From contig JBAMJV010008004.1 of assembly GCA_037951105.1 (NCBI GenBank), forward strand, positions 28,501 through 92,500: a stretch of 64,000 bases of DNA. The letters run 5' to 3'. Below are positions 13,108-25,400 of this stretch, piece after piece (the stretch's first letter is position 1; every line of letters starts with the position of its first letter). The translations under genes were made by a program, and so were the position numbers. The notes beneath the pieces were generated by a model, which worked only from the letters and a program-made list of their open reading frames with translations, did not search any database and was not told the DNA's origin. This DNA is from Echinarachnius parma. Its lineage: Eukaryota; Echinodermata; Echinoidea; Clypeasteroida; Echinarachniidae.

Positions 13108-14350
13108 TAGGGTTTAGGCTGCAAGTTTCTGTATTGAAAATAATTTCTTAATATATTGTATATACTTAATCAATGAGAATGAAATAAAGTTCAATTCAAT
13201 TCAAGTATTACACTTTCCTACTACGGTATATACAGAAGAAGGAATAATCTAACAAGACTTTGGTCATCAATTCCACTCGTTTATACGGACAAAGTAATCT
13301 AATTTTAGACGAACGCATGATTTCCAACAACAAATTCTAATTTTGGGGCAAGCAGGTGATCCAGATTTCTTTTTTCTTTCCTTCCTTTCTGTTTGCTTAA
13401 ATATGCTTAATTAATTTGTAGTTATTTATTTGTTCAGAATCTTTTTGCTTGTCGGTTATAGATAGGAATAATCATTTTATACGGTATTCGGGCAAATCGG
13501 GCTCATCCTTAATACTGGAACTATTTTCTTTACGTCCGTGGTCGAATTATCGAAAATAATGAACGATTTTGTTGTATCATCATAATGATAAATGCATGCT
13601 TCTAGTGAATAAGTAAACCTCGTTGCATTATACAAATATTAATAATTGTATATTAAAATGAAACTCACTCGGGGAAGATTTTACGACATATTATGTTCAT
13701 CATGCGTGACATTTTCACCCCACAAACGTGGATACTATTTTGGTTACAAACGTAAACAAATGCGGCAGATAAAGAACCGAATTAATTGAGTGAATAGAGC
13801 ATGGATTGTAGAGCGCAGACAGTTAGTGTAGATAACAGAATGATAGGGTTATGAACAGAATTGACCACAATGACGAGATAAATACGTTTGCATTATGTGT
13901 AATAAAAAATGTCAATTGATATGAAAAGTACAAACCTCACAGCTGTGAAAAGACGAAATATATATGAATTTTGCCCCCAAACTGCCAAAGCAGATTTAAG
14001 AGCTCGAATTGTTAAATCGAATTTTAATTACTTGGGATATTATGGAGTCCACCCACCATTTCCATTTTCTCATCATAATTGGGGTATCTGAAATCATATA
14101 AGAACGCTCACACAGTGCATCCGCTGATGTAGCATTTTAACCTTTATAATTATTCTGTATTAAACCATGGCCGCTAGTATTACGAATCAAATCAATTACA
14201 AATAACATTTATTCAGAATAAGTTTCAGAATATAATGTTACAATATATGTGCTTTAACCTATTTGCTTTTACCATGTACTGCATTGCATACCAAAGCTCG
14301 TGAAAGCAAGTGAATTAGAATGAGTATAAGGTTACTATGATTATATATGA
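12898..14350. other. No gene seen apart from an inverted repeat arm
   Basis: An A-run at 12897-12916 and the GC-rich inverted arm at 13045 are the only structures. The rest is AT-rich with no coding signal. Confidence 0.5.
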
Positions 14351-14520
14351 CCAGTGGCGTAGATACGAGAAAGGGGGGGGGGGGGGGGGGCGGCGGCATG
14401 GGTGCAGGGTACATGCCCTCCGATAATTTTCTTGAACAATAAAGAATACATCCGTTAAACATACCTTAATACCCAGAGTGTGCCCCCTGCAATAATTCGC
14501 AATAGTCTGTTTAGGGTCAG
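14351..14520. repeat. Poly-G element (type P)
   Basis: CCAGTGGCGTAGATACGAGA, G run 14373-14390, then CCCAGAGTGTGCCCCCTGCA with ATAATTCGCAATA (the complement of the TATT..GGGGCACACTCT motif). Confidence 0.6.
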
Positions 14521-14685
14521 TGTAAGGTTTATTATTATTTTTTTTAAATACAATATATCAATAGATAATCTCTGTTGGTATATGAACAATTAAAAGCGGA
14601 GCAATTGTCATGCGTGGAACCCCCACCATCTCCGTTGGACCACTGGCTTCATCACTGCCCCTACTTTAGATAATTCATGGCCTTC

Positions 14686-15073
14686 TTAAAGTGAAACCAG
14701 TAAAGTGTCTAACTCCACGAAAAGTACTTGGAGCTTCCACATTTCTCTTCTACCGTGTTGTTTGGCTTAGGGTAAGAGAAGAATAAAATAGGGTTAGATT
14801 TTGTTTAATGCCCCTTTAGTATGACGATATCTATCATTGATAATCATTCAGCTCAAGAGCGTTAATGAACGGTCATAAACCACATACACGTTATACAGTA
14901 ATTCGTTGTAAAAGCTGACGCAAATTTTCGCTTTTTTAACCAGGAAAGCAGTGTTCTTTTTCAATGAAACTTTCACACATCATTCGGACATATCTTAAAA
15001 TGATTTTGGTGTAGGATTGAAATCTCAAATGTAATTTTGGGCAATATCTGACACTTTACAGGTGCACCTTTAA
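14686..15073 (+). mobile_element. MITE family D, copy 3 (complete)
   Basis: TTAAAGTGAAACCAGTAAAG to TGACACTTTACAGGTGCACC with TTTAA, with the same internal order as copy 1. The ends read as TTAA plus AG(T/G)(G/T) terminal bases. Confidence 0.78.
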
Positions 15074-16168
15074 ACATTTTCTCCGAGATCTATCGATTCG
15101 TTGAATTCAATTTACAAAAAGACTCCTGACCGATTTTAAGAACACGAACCATTTTCACGTTACCATGGTTACCCAATAAGATGACGTTTTCATCTTCGGT
15201 TATTCCATTATCTCTATGGTAACGCGTAATTACTACAATATTTCATATTTTTACAAAGGCTGTGGGAAATTTGAGCTTTACTTCCGGACATTTGCAATTT
15301 ATAGTATTGAGAGATACCAAAGCCGTATATCATGTCTATGGTGAATAACATGCGTATATATACATTATAAGTTTTAACATCTACATATAACATTTCAATA
15401 CAAATGAAAACATTATAATAATACCGCCTGCTCAGTATGAATGTACAGTTCATCTTCGAAATACAATTATAGCTATGTTTTCACTTGTTGATATATTTTG
15501 GAATAATGTTTGCATTTTTAAAATTTATTATTAATTTCCTCGTGAGAAATGCCATAACCGTTTGTGCTGGATATAACATGAGTAAATTGTATCATCTAAC
15601 ATCTCATTCAAAATGTGAGTATTGCAGTGTTACTCACTCACTATCATATGAATCAATGTAAAATACATCTCCAACATAATATAGAGAAATATAATTATAT
15701 AGCGGACCAATACATACGGCGTTTGCTTCGTCCTATTTAAAAAAAAAATGCAAGGAATAATCATTTACATGATAAGAATCACACATGTATTGTTAATGTA
15801 TTTTTGACGAATTGGTGCATTCTTCAATTACATGTAAATGTAATTAATTTCCTCGATCGACCGTGGAAGGACATGTTTGTACGTATGTGAGAAGCCGCAT
15901 GATATTGCATATTCTTTTCACTCAGACAATCAAACACAAGTTGGGGGTTCCCCGTCATTTGCCCGTGGTTTCGAGTGTACGATTGCAGCCATTTTCGCTA
16001 AATTACACAATTTCCATATCACTTTTCTTCTTCCGCGTTTGCTGCAGAACGTGTCACTGCTCAACATGTATACATTTCTATGTCACTTTTCTCCTCCCGT
16101 CGGGCAGAAATTTTTCTTCATGAAAACACTGTTTTATTATTCATTATTTTTATTTTTTGTTTTTGCAG
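15074..16168 (+). other. Upstream flank of receptor coding exon 1
   Basis: Must contain intron sequence ending at the acceptor 16168. The untranslated first exon and promoter could lie here or further upstream, but no TATA-like or donor combination stands out. Confidence 0.4.
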
Positions 16169-16429
16169 ATAGATGACCGTCAATAAAAAGCGCCATAACA
16201 TGCAGGACATGGCGGGTGCTGACGTAAGTTACGAACACCACAGTGACAGCGCGAATACTTCTTGCTCGTCTTCTAATATATTGTCTACTAGTACATCGTC
16301 TTGCTGTGACGTCACGGAAGACGTCATCACGGCCAAACAAGAGAGGCTCGCGGCTTCGCCGGCGTCATGTGGTATTTCGAGCCCGTGCCCCGACCATTCC
16401 GACCACGAATCAGGCGATACAGTATGCAG
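16169..16429 (+). CDS. Nuclear receptor coding exon 1 (A/B domain)
   Basis: The ATG is at 16173, four bases after a good acceptor (T-rich tract then TTTTGCAG, ending 16168), so at least one untranslated exon lies upstream and is not identified here. The exon codes for 85 residues plus two bases. It is rich in Ser, Cys and Thr with acidic stretches, typical of a disordered AF-1 region. The donor is CAG|GTAGCT after 16429. Codon use is much more GC-rich than the flanks. Two CRE-like motifs (TGACGTCA at 16307 and GACGTCAT just after) lie inside the coding sequence. The 3' junction is repeated through the following intron. Confidence 0.8.
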
Positions 16430-19400
16430 GTAGCTATTAATGTATTAAAGTTATGATTATTATGGTTTACTATACTCATTGATTTTTTTTACGCGTGAAG
16501 AATATATGCGGGTAGATGGACGCGTGTATTAAACCATGATTCATTTCCTCGTGTGACCGGAGAACAATTTTAAAATGAGTATACTAATTACAATATGAAT
16601 ATGGAATATTGATATAGTTAGCATTATTATCATAATGGTATCACAAGGGGCATGTAGTATTCAGGTAACTATGCATTATGTATGGACATTATGAGTTGAT
16701 ATAATTAATTGATTTTGTTACGCGTGAAGAGTGTATACTATTCGGATAGATGTACGCGTGATTATACAATGAGTATAATTTATATTACAATATGATTACG
16801 GAACTATTATAATGTTAGTAGCATTGTTATCATAATTGTATCTCAAGGGACATTCAGTATACAGGTAACCATGGTAACTATACATATATATGATACTTAT
16901 AATGTGAATAATGTATTGATTTTCTTACGCGACTATAATACTTACAATATGCATACGGAATGATTATATAGTTTTATCATTGTGATCATTATTGTATCTC
17001 AAGGGACACCCAGTATGCATGTAACTATATACATATGAATGAAACGTATATGATGTGATTAAATTGATTGATTTGACGGGTGAAGAATGCCTTCAGATAG
17101 AAATGTGTGTGTTCATATTATACAATGGATACACTAATTAATGTATGAATGTGTAATGAGTATAGCGATAGCATCATTACCAACATGATTGTATCTCAAT
17201 AGACATCTACATTTATATTATATGGAAAGTATGTTGTGATATAATTCATTGATTTTGTTACGCGTGAAAGATGCCCTTTAGATACATGAACATATATAGT
17301 TGTACTAACTTGTACAAAGACTATACTTACAATATACTGAATACTGAATATGGAATTATTTTATTGATAGCATCATTATGATCATAATTGTATCCCAAAG
17401 GGACACCCAGTATCCAAGTAACTATATATATGTATGGAACTTATGGGCCCTGTTGCAGAAAGAGATACAATCGATTGTAAGTTGCAATTAATCGTAAGTC
17501 AAATCACGTGTTCTAAATGCGCAAATCTGATTGGTTGAAACGCGTAAATTTTCTGACTTACGATCATTCGTAACTTACAATCGATTGTATCTCTTTCTGC
17601 AACGGGGCCCTGATGTGATATAATTACTGTACTTGATTTTGTTACGGGTGAAGAATGCCTTCATGTAGTAATTCGCGTGTTGATAATTGTACAATGGGAT
17701 AATAATTAAAAATGCGAATATGGAATGATTACAGCGTCATCTTCATTAGTATCATGATTGTATCTCAAGGTACATCAACTATGACATATGTTGAACCAGG
17801 GGCCGCTGAACCGGGGGGCTGGGAGGAGGGGGGGGGGGGGGGGGGGGAGGGGGGGGGGGGCTGCAATCCCTCCCCCCCACTTTTTTGGCTTAAACCAATA
17901 AAATACATAAGCATAAAATAACAATACAAATGTGGTCAGCCCCCCCCCCCCCCACTTTCAAAACCTTTCCGCGGCCCCTGTGTTCTGCCGACACTAATGT
18001 TTGATACGTTTTTATGGCGTTGCATTGTGGACACCATCTCGGATGCGTCCGTTGACGAGCAGTAGTGTACATAATAATATGGCGTTGTGTTACATGCATT
18101 ATGGACTCGATCTTGGATGCGTGCGCCGAGTATGTACTAAGTATATTTATAACTCACGAGTGTTTATTATCGTTATAATATCATTGCAGGAGGTGCGAAT
18201 GTGATAATAACAATTTGGAGCGACCTAAAATGAAGAGATGCAACGGATCGACGACGGACGAAGAACAGAAGACTAGAGGGAGAAGAAAGAAGAGGAGGAG
18301 ACAGAAGGCTCAAGATGAACCGGTCTACTCAGGTACTTTCTTTAAGTGGTCCATTAAAGTAACATTGTCCAAATCCTCAAAACTTACTTGGAACTCCAGT
18401 GGTTCTCTCATACCTTATCATATTCATATTAACAATAAAAGCACGGGACAGGTTTCGGTTTTTCAAATTTCAATTTCGTTCAAAATATATTTAGGATTGA
18501 AGTGTGTCTGTATGAAATTGTCTACGGGATAATTTCATCCGTGTACAAAGTAAGTGCAATGTGTTTTGCTCATATCTCAGCCAAAGGCATCCAATTAACG
18601 TGACATTTTCACACATTACTTTGTGGACATATCATATCACACCAATACACATTTTATTAATCACTCATCACTTTTTGCACTTGTCAACAAAGTTACTAGA
18701 TCCCTTCAACTATATATTTTTTTTCAAAAGTGACATTTGAGACTTCTACCATATACCATTATCATCAGAAGACTTGTTTCAATTATGTGTGAAAGTTTCA
18801 TAAAAAAAGAACACTGTTTACCTAGTGAAAAAAATAGAAAATTTGTGACCGGCTCTGGCAAAACCAGCAACTTTGACACAAAATGTAAAATTGAGCTTTT
18901 GATATGATGTTATCGTGTGGATTTTTCTTTTTATTTTGAGACCATTTTTATGCCGATCGGACAAAAACTGACGAAGTTATGATTTTTAAAATTATTTTTC
19001 TTATTCTGCTAAAACAATGGAGATAATTGAGGTTAAAGGGATAGTTGAGTTCTGGTAAAGAGAGGACTGTTTTGGTCAAACTGAATTTAGTAACCAAAAC
19101 CTGCACCATTACATTACAAACTAATAGTTATAACTCCACCATGCACGAAAGGAATACACAATTACAAACGACTTAGTAAAAAGCCTGTTATCATAAAAAA
19201 GAGCCGTTCAAACTCAAGAGGGCGCTCTCTAAAAACTCATTGGTTTCAACCATTTGAAATAAAATAATGTGCATGTGATGGTTTGTAAAAATAGTGATTA
19301 GATAGAGAGATAATCAACAACTATTAAAACACTTCTTTTGACAATTTTTGAAAAGAGGAAGCATTTAAAAAAAAAATTAACTGTTGGTTCAAAATTATTT

Positions 19401-22400
19401 AATACTTGTGGGGCCCCACATTTATTACAAATGGTTACGTTTATGGATATTTCAGCCGTTTCTGAACCGAATTTGATAAAATAAAGTTTATTCTGTCATT
19501 AAAATATTATGCTCTTTCAAATTTGACACTTAGTTTGTCATTATCTCACAAAAAAGTATTATGTGTAGCGCCCTCTCTACCAAAACTCAACTATCACTTT
19601 AAAGTTCAACACTCAGTTCAAAGTACATGGCATTCTTGATTTTATCCTAAGATATAGCCATTTTCCCGATAATATTTCGGAAGTTTGCATATCTCGATAG
19701 AAACTAGAGAAATTGCTTAACAATATGATACTAAAATTTCCATTTCGTCCCTGAGGTAATTTTTTGACCTTTTCAGGCCATTTACGCAAAATCGTGAATG
19801 TGACGAAGTTCCTGGTTTTGCCAGAGCCGGTCTCATTTATGTCAGTTATCATCACCTATTGCTCATTGATTATTAAATCATCGAACCGCGTTCAGGAACG
19901 GTTTTTAACTATGACTATAATAAGGGAGACGTTGGATTAAGCTACCATATAAAGCCAAACAACATGGTACAAAATAAATGTGAAAGCTTAAATTGCTTTT
20001 AGTTGAATTTGACCAAATGTATGGATCAATTTAATGAAATAAAGATATGATAATAGGGGAAGAAAGAAAGAGGTAAGATGAGAGTGGAGGGAAGGTGGTG
20101 GATGAAATACGAAATAAATGGGGAGAGAAGGGGACGAAGTGGCTCAAGATGAATCGGTCTACTACGGTAAGTACCGCCATTAATGATACATTCTAGAGAG
20201 AAGGAACATGGAAGGAATATATAGAAAGAGAGAGATAGATAATGAAGAGCTTTCTTCCAAAAAGCGCTATATCCACTTTTTCAACTTTCGAGGAAAACAG
20301 GTTTCTTTGTACACGTGCCTATGGGAATATGAAAATTGAACTTTCTATAATGTGATTTTGAGTGAGTAATTTGTCGTAAAATGTGGATTCCTAGATAGCT
20401 ACGTAGCTTATAAATGTAGAAATAAACTCAATTTTTATGGAAAGTGGATTTAGCGCATTTTGGAACTGAGCTCTATATGGAAGGGGGCGGTGGGTGAGAG
20501 ACGAACGTATTGGTGAAGAGAAGAGGACGACACATACTTATGGCATGGATGGCGCAGGATGGTTCCGGCCTAACTAGACAAGTTCCACCAGGAATGGTTA
20601 GGGATGTTCAACATAAAGGGGTTAAATAGGGGGAGGGAGAATTAGGAGGTGGTGGGGGTAGATATTCTATGGGAGCGTGGAAGAGGAGCGGGGGGGGGGG
20701 GGGGAGAGAGAGAGAGTAGAGAACGGACTATTATTATTTTATACATTCCAACATAGCCATGATAGAGGAAACTAACTAGCAATACATTGAATAAATAATG
20801 AGCACCAATCTAGCAATCAGGAGGTCTCGGGTTCGATTATCGGTGGCGGAACTCAATATTCTTTGCTAATATTCCCATAATCATTCTTTTAAAGAGGATC
20901 GTTATTAATATTAACGTAACGAGAAAGAGGGGGGGGGGGGGGGCAGATAGAGGTAGCACAAAATAGGATGAAGAGAGATAGGGAGAGGGGAGGGGTGGTG
21001 AATTATCATTCTTTGATTAAAGTAGGAAAGTTGTCGAGGTAATATACGGGGCGACGTGGTAGATGTGCAAGGTCATTAATGCGGAAAGATAATGTAACTG
21101 GAAAGCACAAAGCATCCAGACAAACATAATTACAATGGGTGAAATAATATATAAAACACCATTCATTGCAATGAAAATAGATGTTTAGTAATTGTATCTC
21201 GTAATTGTTTGGGTGGAGCTTAAAATGTGATTGATGTTTTGTTATCTTATCTTTATATCATATTTCATAGCAGATTTTATAGATTTTGTATAACGGTGAG
21301 AAAATAAAACACAATACATTTATCCGCGTGAGTAGAGTAGCCTACAATTGCATGATTGGAGCTCGACAAAGACGACGCAGATGTCATTATTATGTTGCCT
21401 CCGGGCCCGACAGTACTAACTGGGAAGCGCGCCATTATCATCAGTTCCATATTATGACTCTTCCTTTTAAATATTTAGGATATGAACTATCCCCTACATT
21501 TAAGGGACCGAACTGGACCACAAATCATGAATGAACTCGAGATCATACACGTGTGAATCTGAGTTCATGGAAACGAGTTCATTGTGCTTCTACACTACAT
21601 AGACACACGCCATTTCCAGCTGTATATTATATTTTCAGTAACCAAAATAAAACCCTTTAAATGGATCGAGTAACTGTTATGACATGACTGTGCACAAAGT
21701 GAAAAATAATTGGTACAATGTGAAGTTGTGATCTGAAATGTCCACTGAGTAATGTGTGAAAGTTTCACGTTAAATGGATATTACAATGGCTATAAAGTTA
21801 AAGCGAAAATGCAAAGTGATATTTGATAACTTTTCACAAAGTTATTACTTGCCAGTGGTTAATTAAACATCCATAAACTTCAATCATCAATATTTTATAA
21901 ATCAATAAAGAAAAATTTAAAAAACAGAAACATGTTCCATGCTTCTAATCGGTAATATTAATACAATTAGGTAAATTTTGGGGATTTGGACAATGTTACT
22001 ATATGTAGTAACAAAGTTAACATAATATGTAAATATATTATATGACTATACCTTTATGTACAAGAATATCCAAGGATTATCCAAGGATTCAAACGGCTAG
22101 TTATAGGCTCGTTCTATCGACCACCAAAGTCTGACCCTACAAATCTTCAGGAACTTGAAAGGTCACTAGCTAACATGTATGCTAGATTCAAAGAGACCGT
22201 TGTTATTCTGGGGGTCGACTTCAATCTGGCAGACATTGATTGGACTAACAGAGTGGTAAAACCATACGCTACAGAAGCAACAAAATGCGCCCTGCTACTA
22301 GATATCTGCAATGACTTTTTCCTTGATCAACTGGTTACTGAGCCGACTAGAATATCTGGAAATACAAAGAACATCTTAGACTTGGTTCTAACAAGTCACC

Positions 22401-25400
22401 CTGGTCACATCACCAACTATGAAGTCACAGCAGGCATTAGCGACCATGATGCAGTTACTTTCCTGCTCAACTCTACGCCAAAGCGGACAAAGAAGATGCC
22501 AAGGAACATCTACCTCTTCAGTAAAGCTAATATCCCCAATCTGCAGTCTGCAATCGATACATGGCAGCAGGACTTTCTCAGCAGTAATTTCTGAAGAGTT
22601 TCGCCAAGGATCTAGCACCAGTTTTGTGTTTCATCTTCCAGCAGTCACTGAACACTGGACAAGTACCATCAGACTGGCGCCTGGCGAACATCACACCAAT
22701 TTTTAAAAAGGGAGACAAAAGCACCCCTTCAAACTATCGTCCTGTTTCCGTAACATCGATATGCAGTAAGTTGATAGAACATATCATCTTCAGTCAGATA
22801 ATGCACCACTACGATACCAACAACGTACTACACGACTCTCAACATGGTTTCCGAGCAGGCCGCTCATGTGAGACCCAGTTAATTATGACAGCCGAAGATC
22901 TGGCACGTTCACTGGACCAAAAAGACCAGGTTGATGCGATTGCTCTGGATTTTTCGAAAGCTTTCGACCGTGTCCCCCATGAGCGCCTCTTACTCAAACT
23001 CAGACACTACGGCATCCGAGGCGAACTACAGCAATGGATCAGATCATTCCTCACAGACCGATCCCAGCGGGTGGTTGTAGATGGACAAGCATCTGACACG
23101 ATCCATGTGTCATCTGGTGTTCCCCAAGGAACGGTACTGGGCCACCTATTGTTCATCACATTTATAAATGACATCTCCCGTGGTATCACGTCCAAGCTAA
23201 GGCAGTTTGCAGATGACTGTCTCATATACAGTCATATTCATCTCGGACCACCATGCGCTTCAGCGGGACCTTGACCGCCTTCATCAATGGTCTCTTACCT
23301 GGCAGATGAAATTCAACAAAGAGAAATGTCATCTTCTACGGTTCTCACTCCGCCGAAACAACATTGAAGGCAATTACCTACTGGGCAATACTCAACTTAC
23401 AGCAGTTCAAAACTACAAATACCTGGGTCTTACCTTTTCTCACAACCTATCCTGGCAAAAACACATTGATGGAATTGCATCGAAATCCAACCAAATGCTC
23501 GGGCTTATCAATAGGAATCTACGACGTTCTTCCCAGAAGATCCGACAACAAGCCTTCTTCTCCCTGGTTAGACCTCGCTTGGAATATTGTGCAACAGTCT
23601 GGAATCCATCTACAAAGAAGAGCATCTCAAAGATTGAAGCTGTACAGAGGCGAGCAGCAAGATTCGTTCTTCAACAAAACCGCCATTCTGAGAGTGTGTC
23701 TGCTATGATTCAACAACTTCAATGGAGTACACTGGAAAGACGCAGACACATCTCCTGCCTTAGCCTCCTCTACAAAATTCAGAATGGCATGGTAGCAATT
23801 ACACCTGACCAACTCCTCACACCAATGGCCCCAAGCATCACCAGACAATACCACCCAAATAAGCTCAAGCATATACATACTCGAACTCAGCTTTATCAGA
23901 ACTCCTACTTCCCACAAACTGTAACAGCATGGAATGCGCTCCCCAATAATATCTTGGCTTCTACATCACTAGGAGCCTTTGCGGGAGCAGTTGCCTCAAT
24001 CGGCAATTAATGGGACACCTCACCGGCTCCCCTCGACTCTACGTCCTGACTGATGGACCCTGTCAAGTACCCAAGTAGTAGTAGAAGAGTAACAAATCTT
24101 TACACTTTTAACCTCTGAGCTCGATTAGATGTTGTCGCTTTTCGAAGTAATATGTATGACAAGTCATTGTGACGTCATTATATAAAACTTTGGTTGCGCG
24201 TATTATTTGTTAAAATCGCGCGCGTACGCGCAAACTTTGATAACAAAATTACTTCCAGCATGAGACATAACTCCTGCAATCGATAACATCGTTATACGTT
24301 TGTGCCGTATGTCTAAACTAACATTCTCCTGTATCGATATATCGCGGCTCTGAGGGGTGAGACTAAAGAGCTGTATATAGGAAAATGGGTGAGACATTCC
24401 GTGTAAAATTGAAACCACGTGACTTTGTTAAGCCAATCAGTGACTCGTATTTGACTTAGCCATATAACATATAAATGTATGAAACACAGTTATGTCTCAA
24501 ATCACCCCGGTACCCCACCATGCCCACTGTCCAAAAAAACATCGGTTTGTCATCATGTTATTATTAACTTTTATCTAATGGTCTACTTTGTTGAATTTCA
24601 AACAAAAATGATACACTCGCATTTTTGTTTTCGTCTTAGAATATGGAATAGAAAACCATTGATCTTTTTAATGGATTGTGGTTCGGTTAAACAACTTACA
24701 CAATTCCAGCATTTTGGGATAATTATTTGAAATGTGTCATTTTATTCTTTAAAAAAGTCAATAAAAAAACAAATTATGATGTTTATTTGTTATAATTATA
24801 ATGAATTTTAAACACGCAAGCTTTGTATTATATCTGATTACCATTTTTTCACAATTAGCTGGAAATCATGAATGAAAGCATGGTTTAGAAGCGTCATATA
24901 TGACGCCATTTAAAATCACAATTTATATAGACCCCTGTTTTTATAGAAGATAAAGTGAAACTATTTCATCTTGTGAACAACTGATGTCTTCCGCGACACA
25001 ATCAGTGCAAACAAAACATTTTCTGAACTCAAAATATATTTATATATACTAATTAACAACATACATTTGCATTTGCGTGGATGTGGTGTGGCAACATTGG
25101 TAGAGCGCGCGCTTTCCAATCGTGAGATCCCGGGTTCGAACCCTGCCCACCGCATTTGTCCTTCGGCAAGACAATTCATCCACTATTGCTGCTCTCTACC
25201 CAGGTGTATAAATGGGGACCGGTAGGAGGTGAAAGCCTTTATGTGAACGATCTTCTTGAGCCCACTGAGCGCTTGGAAGGAATAATCCCAGGGAGTGGAG
25301 ATGGTGCACACAATGTGTGCTGGTTCGCATTGTATCCTATGACCGGGGTAATAATAAAATTGTAAAGCGCTTAGGGATGATTATCAATCGTGATAAGCGC

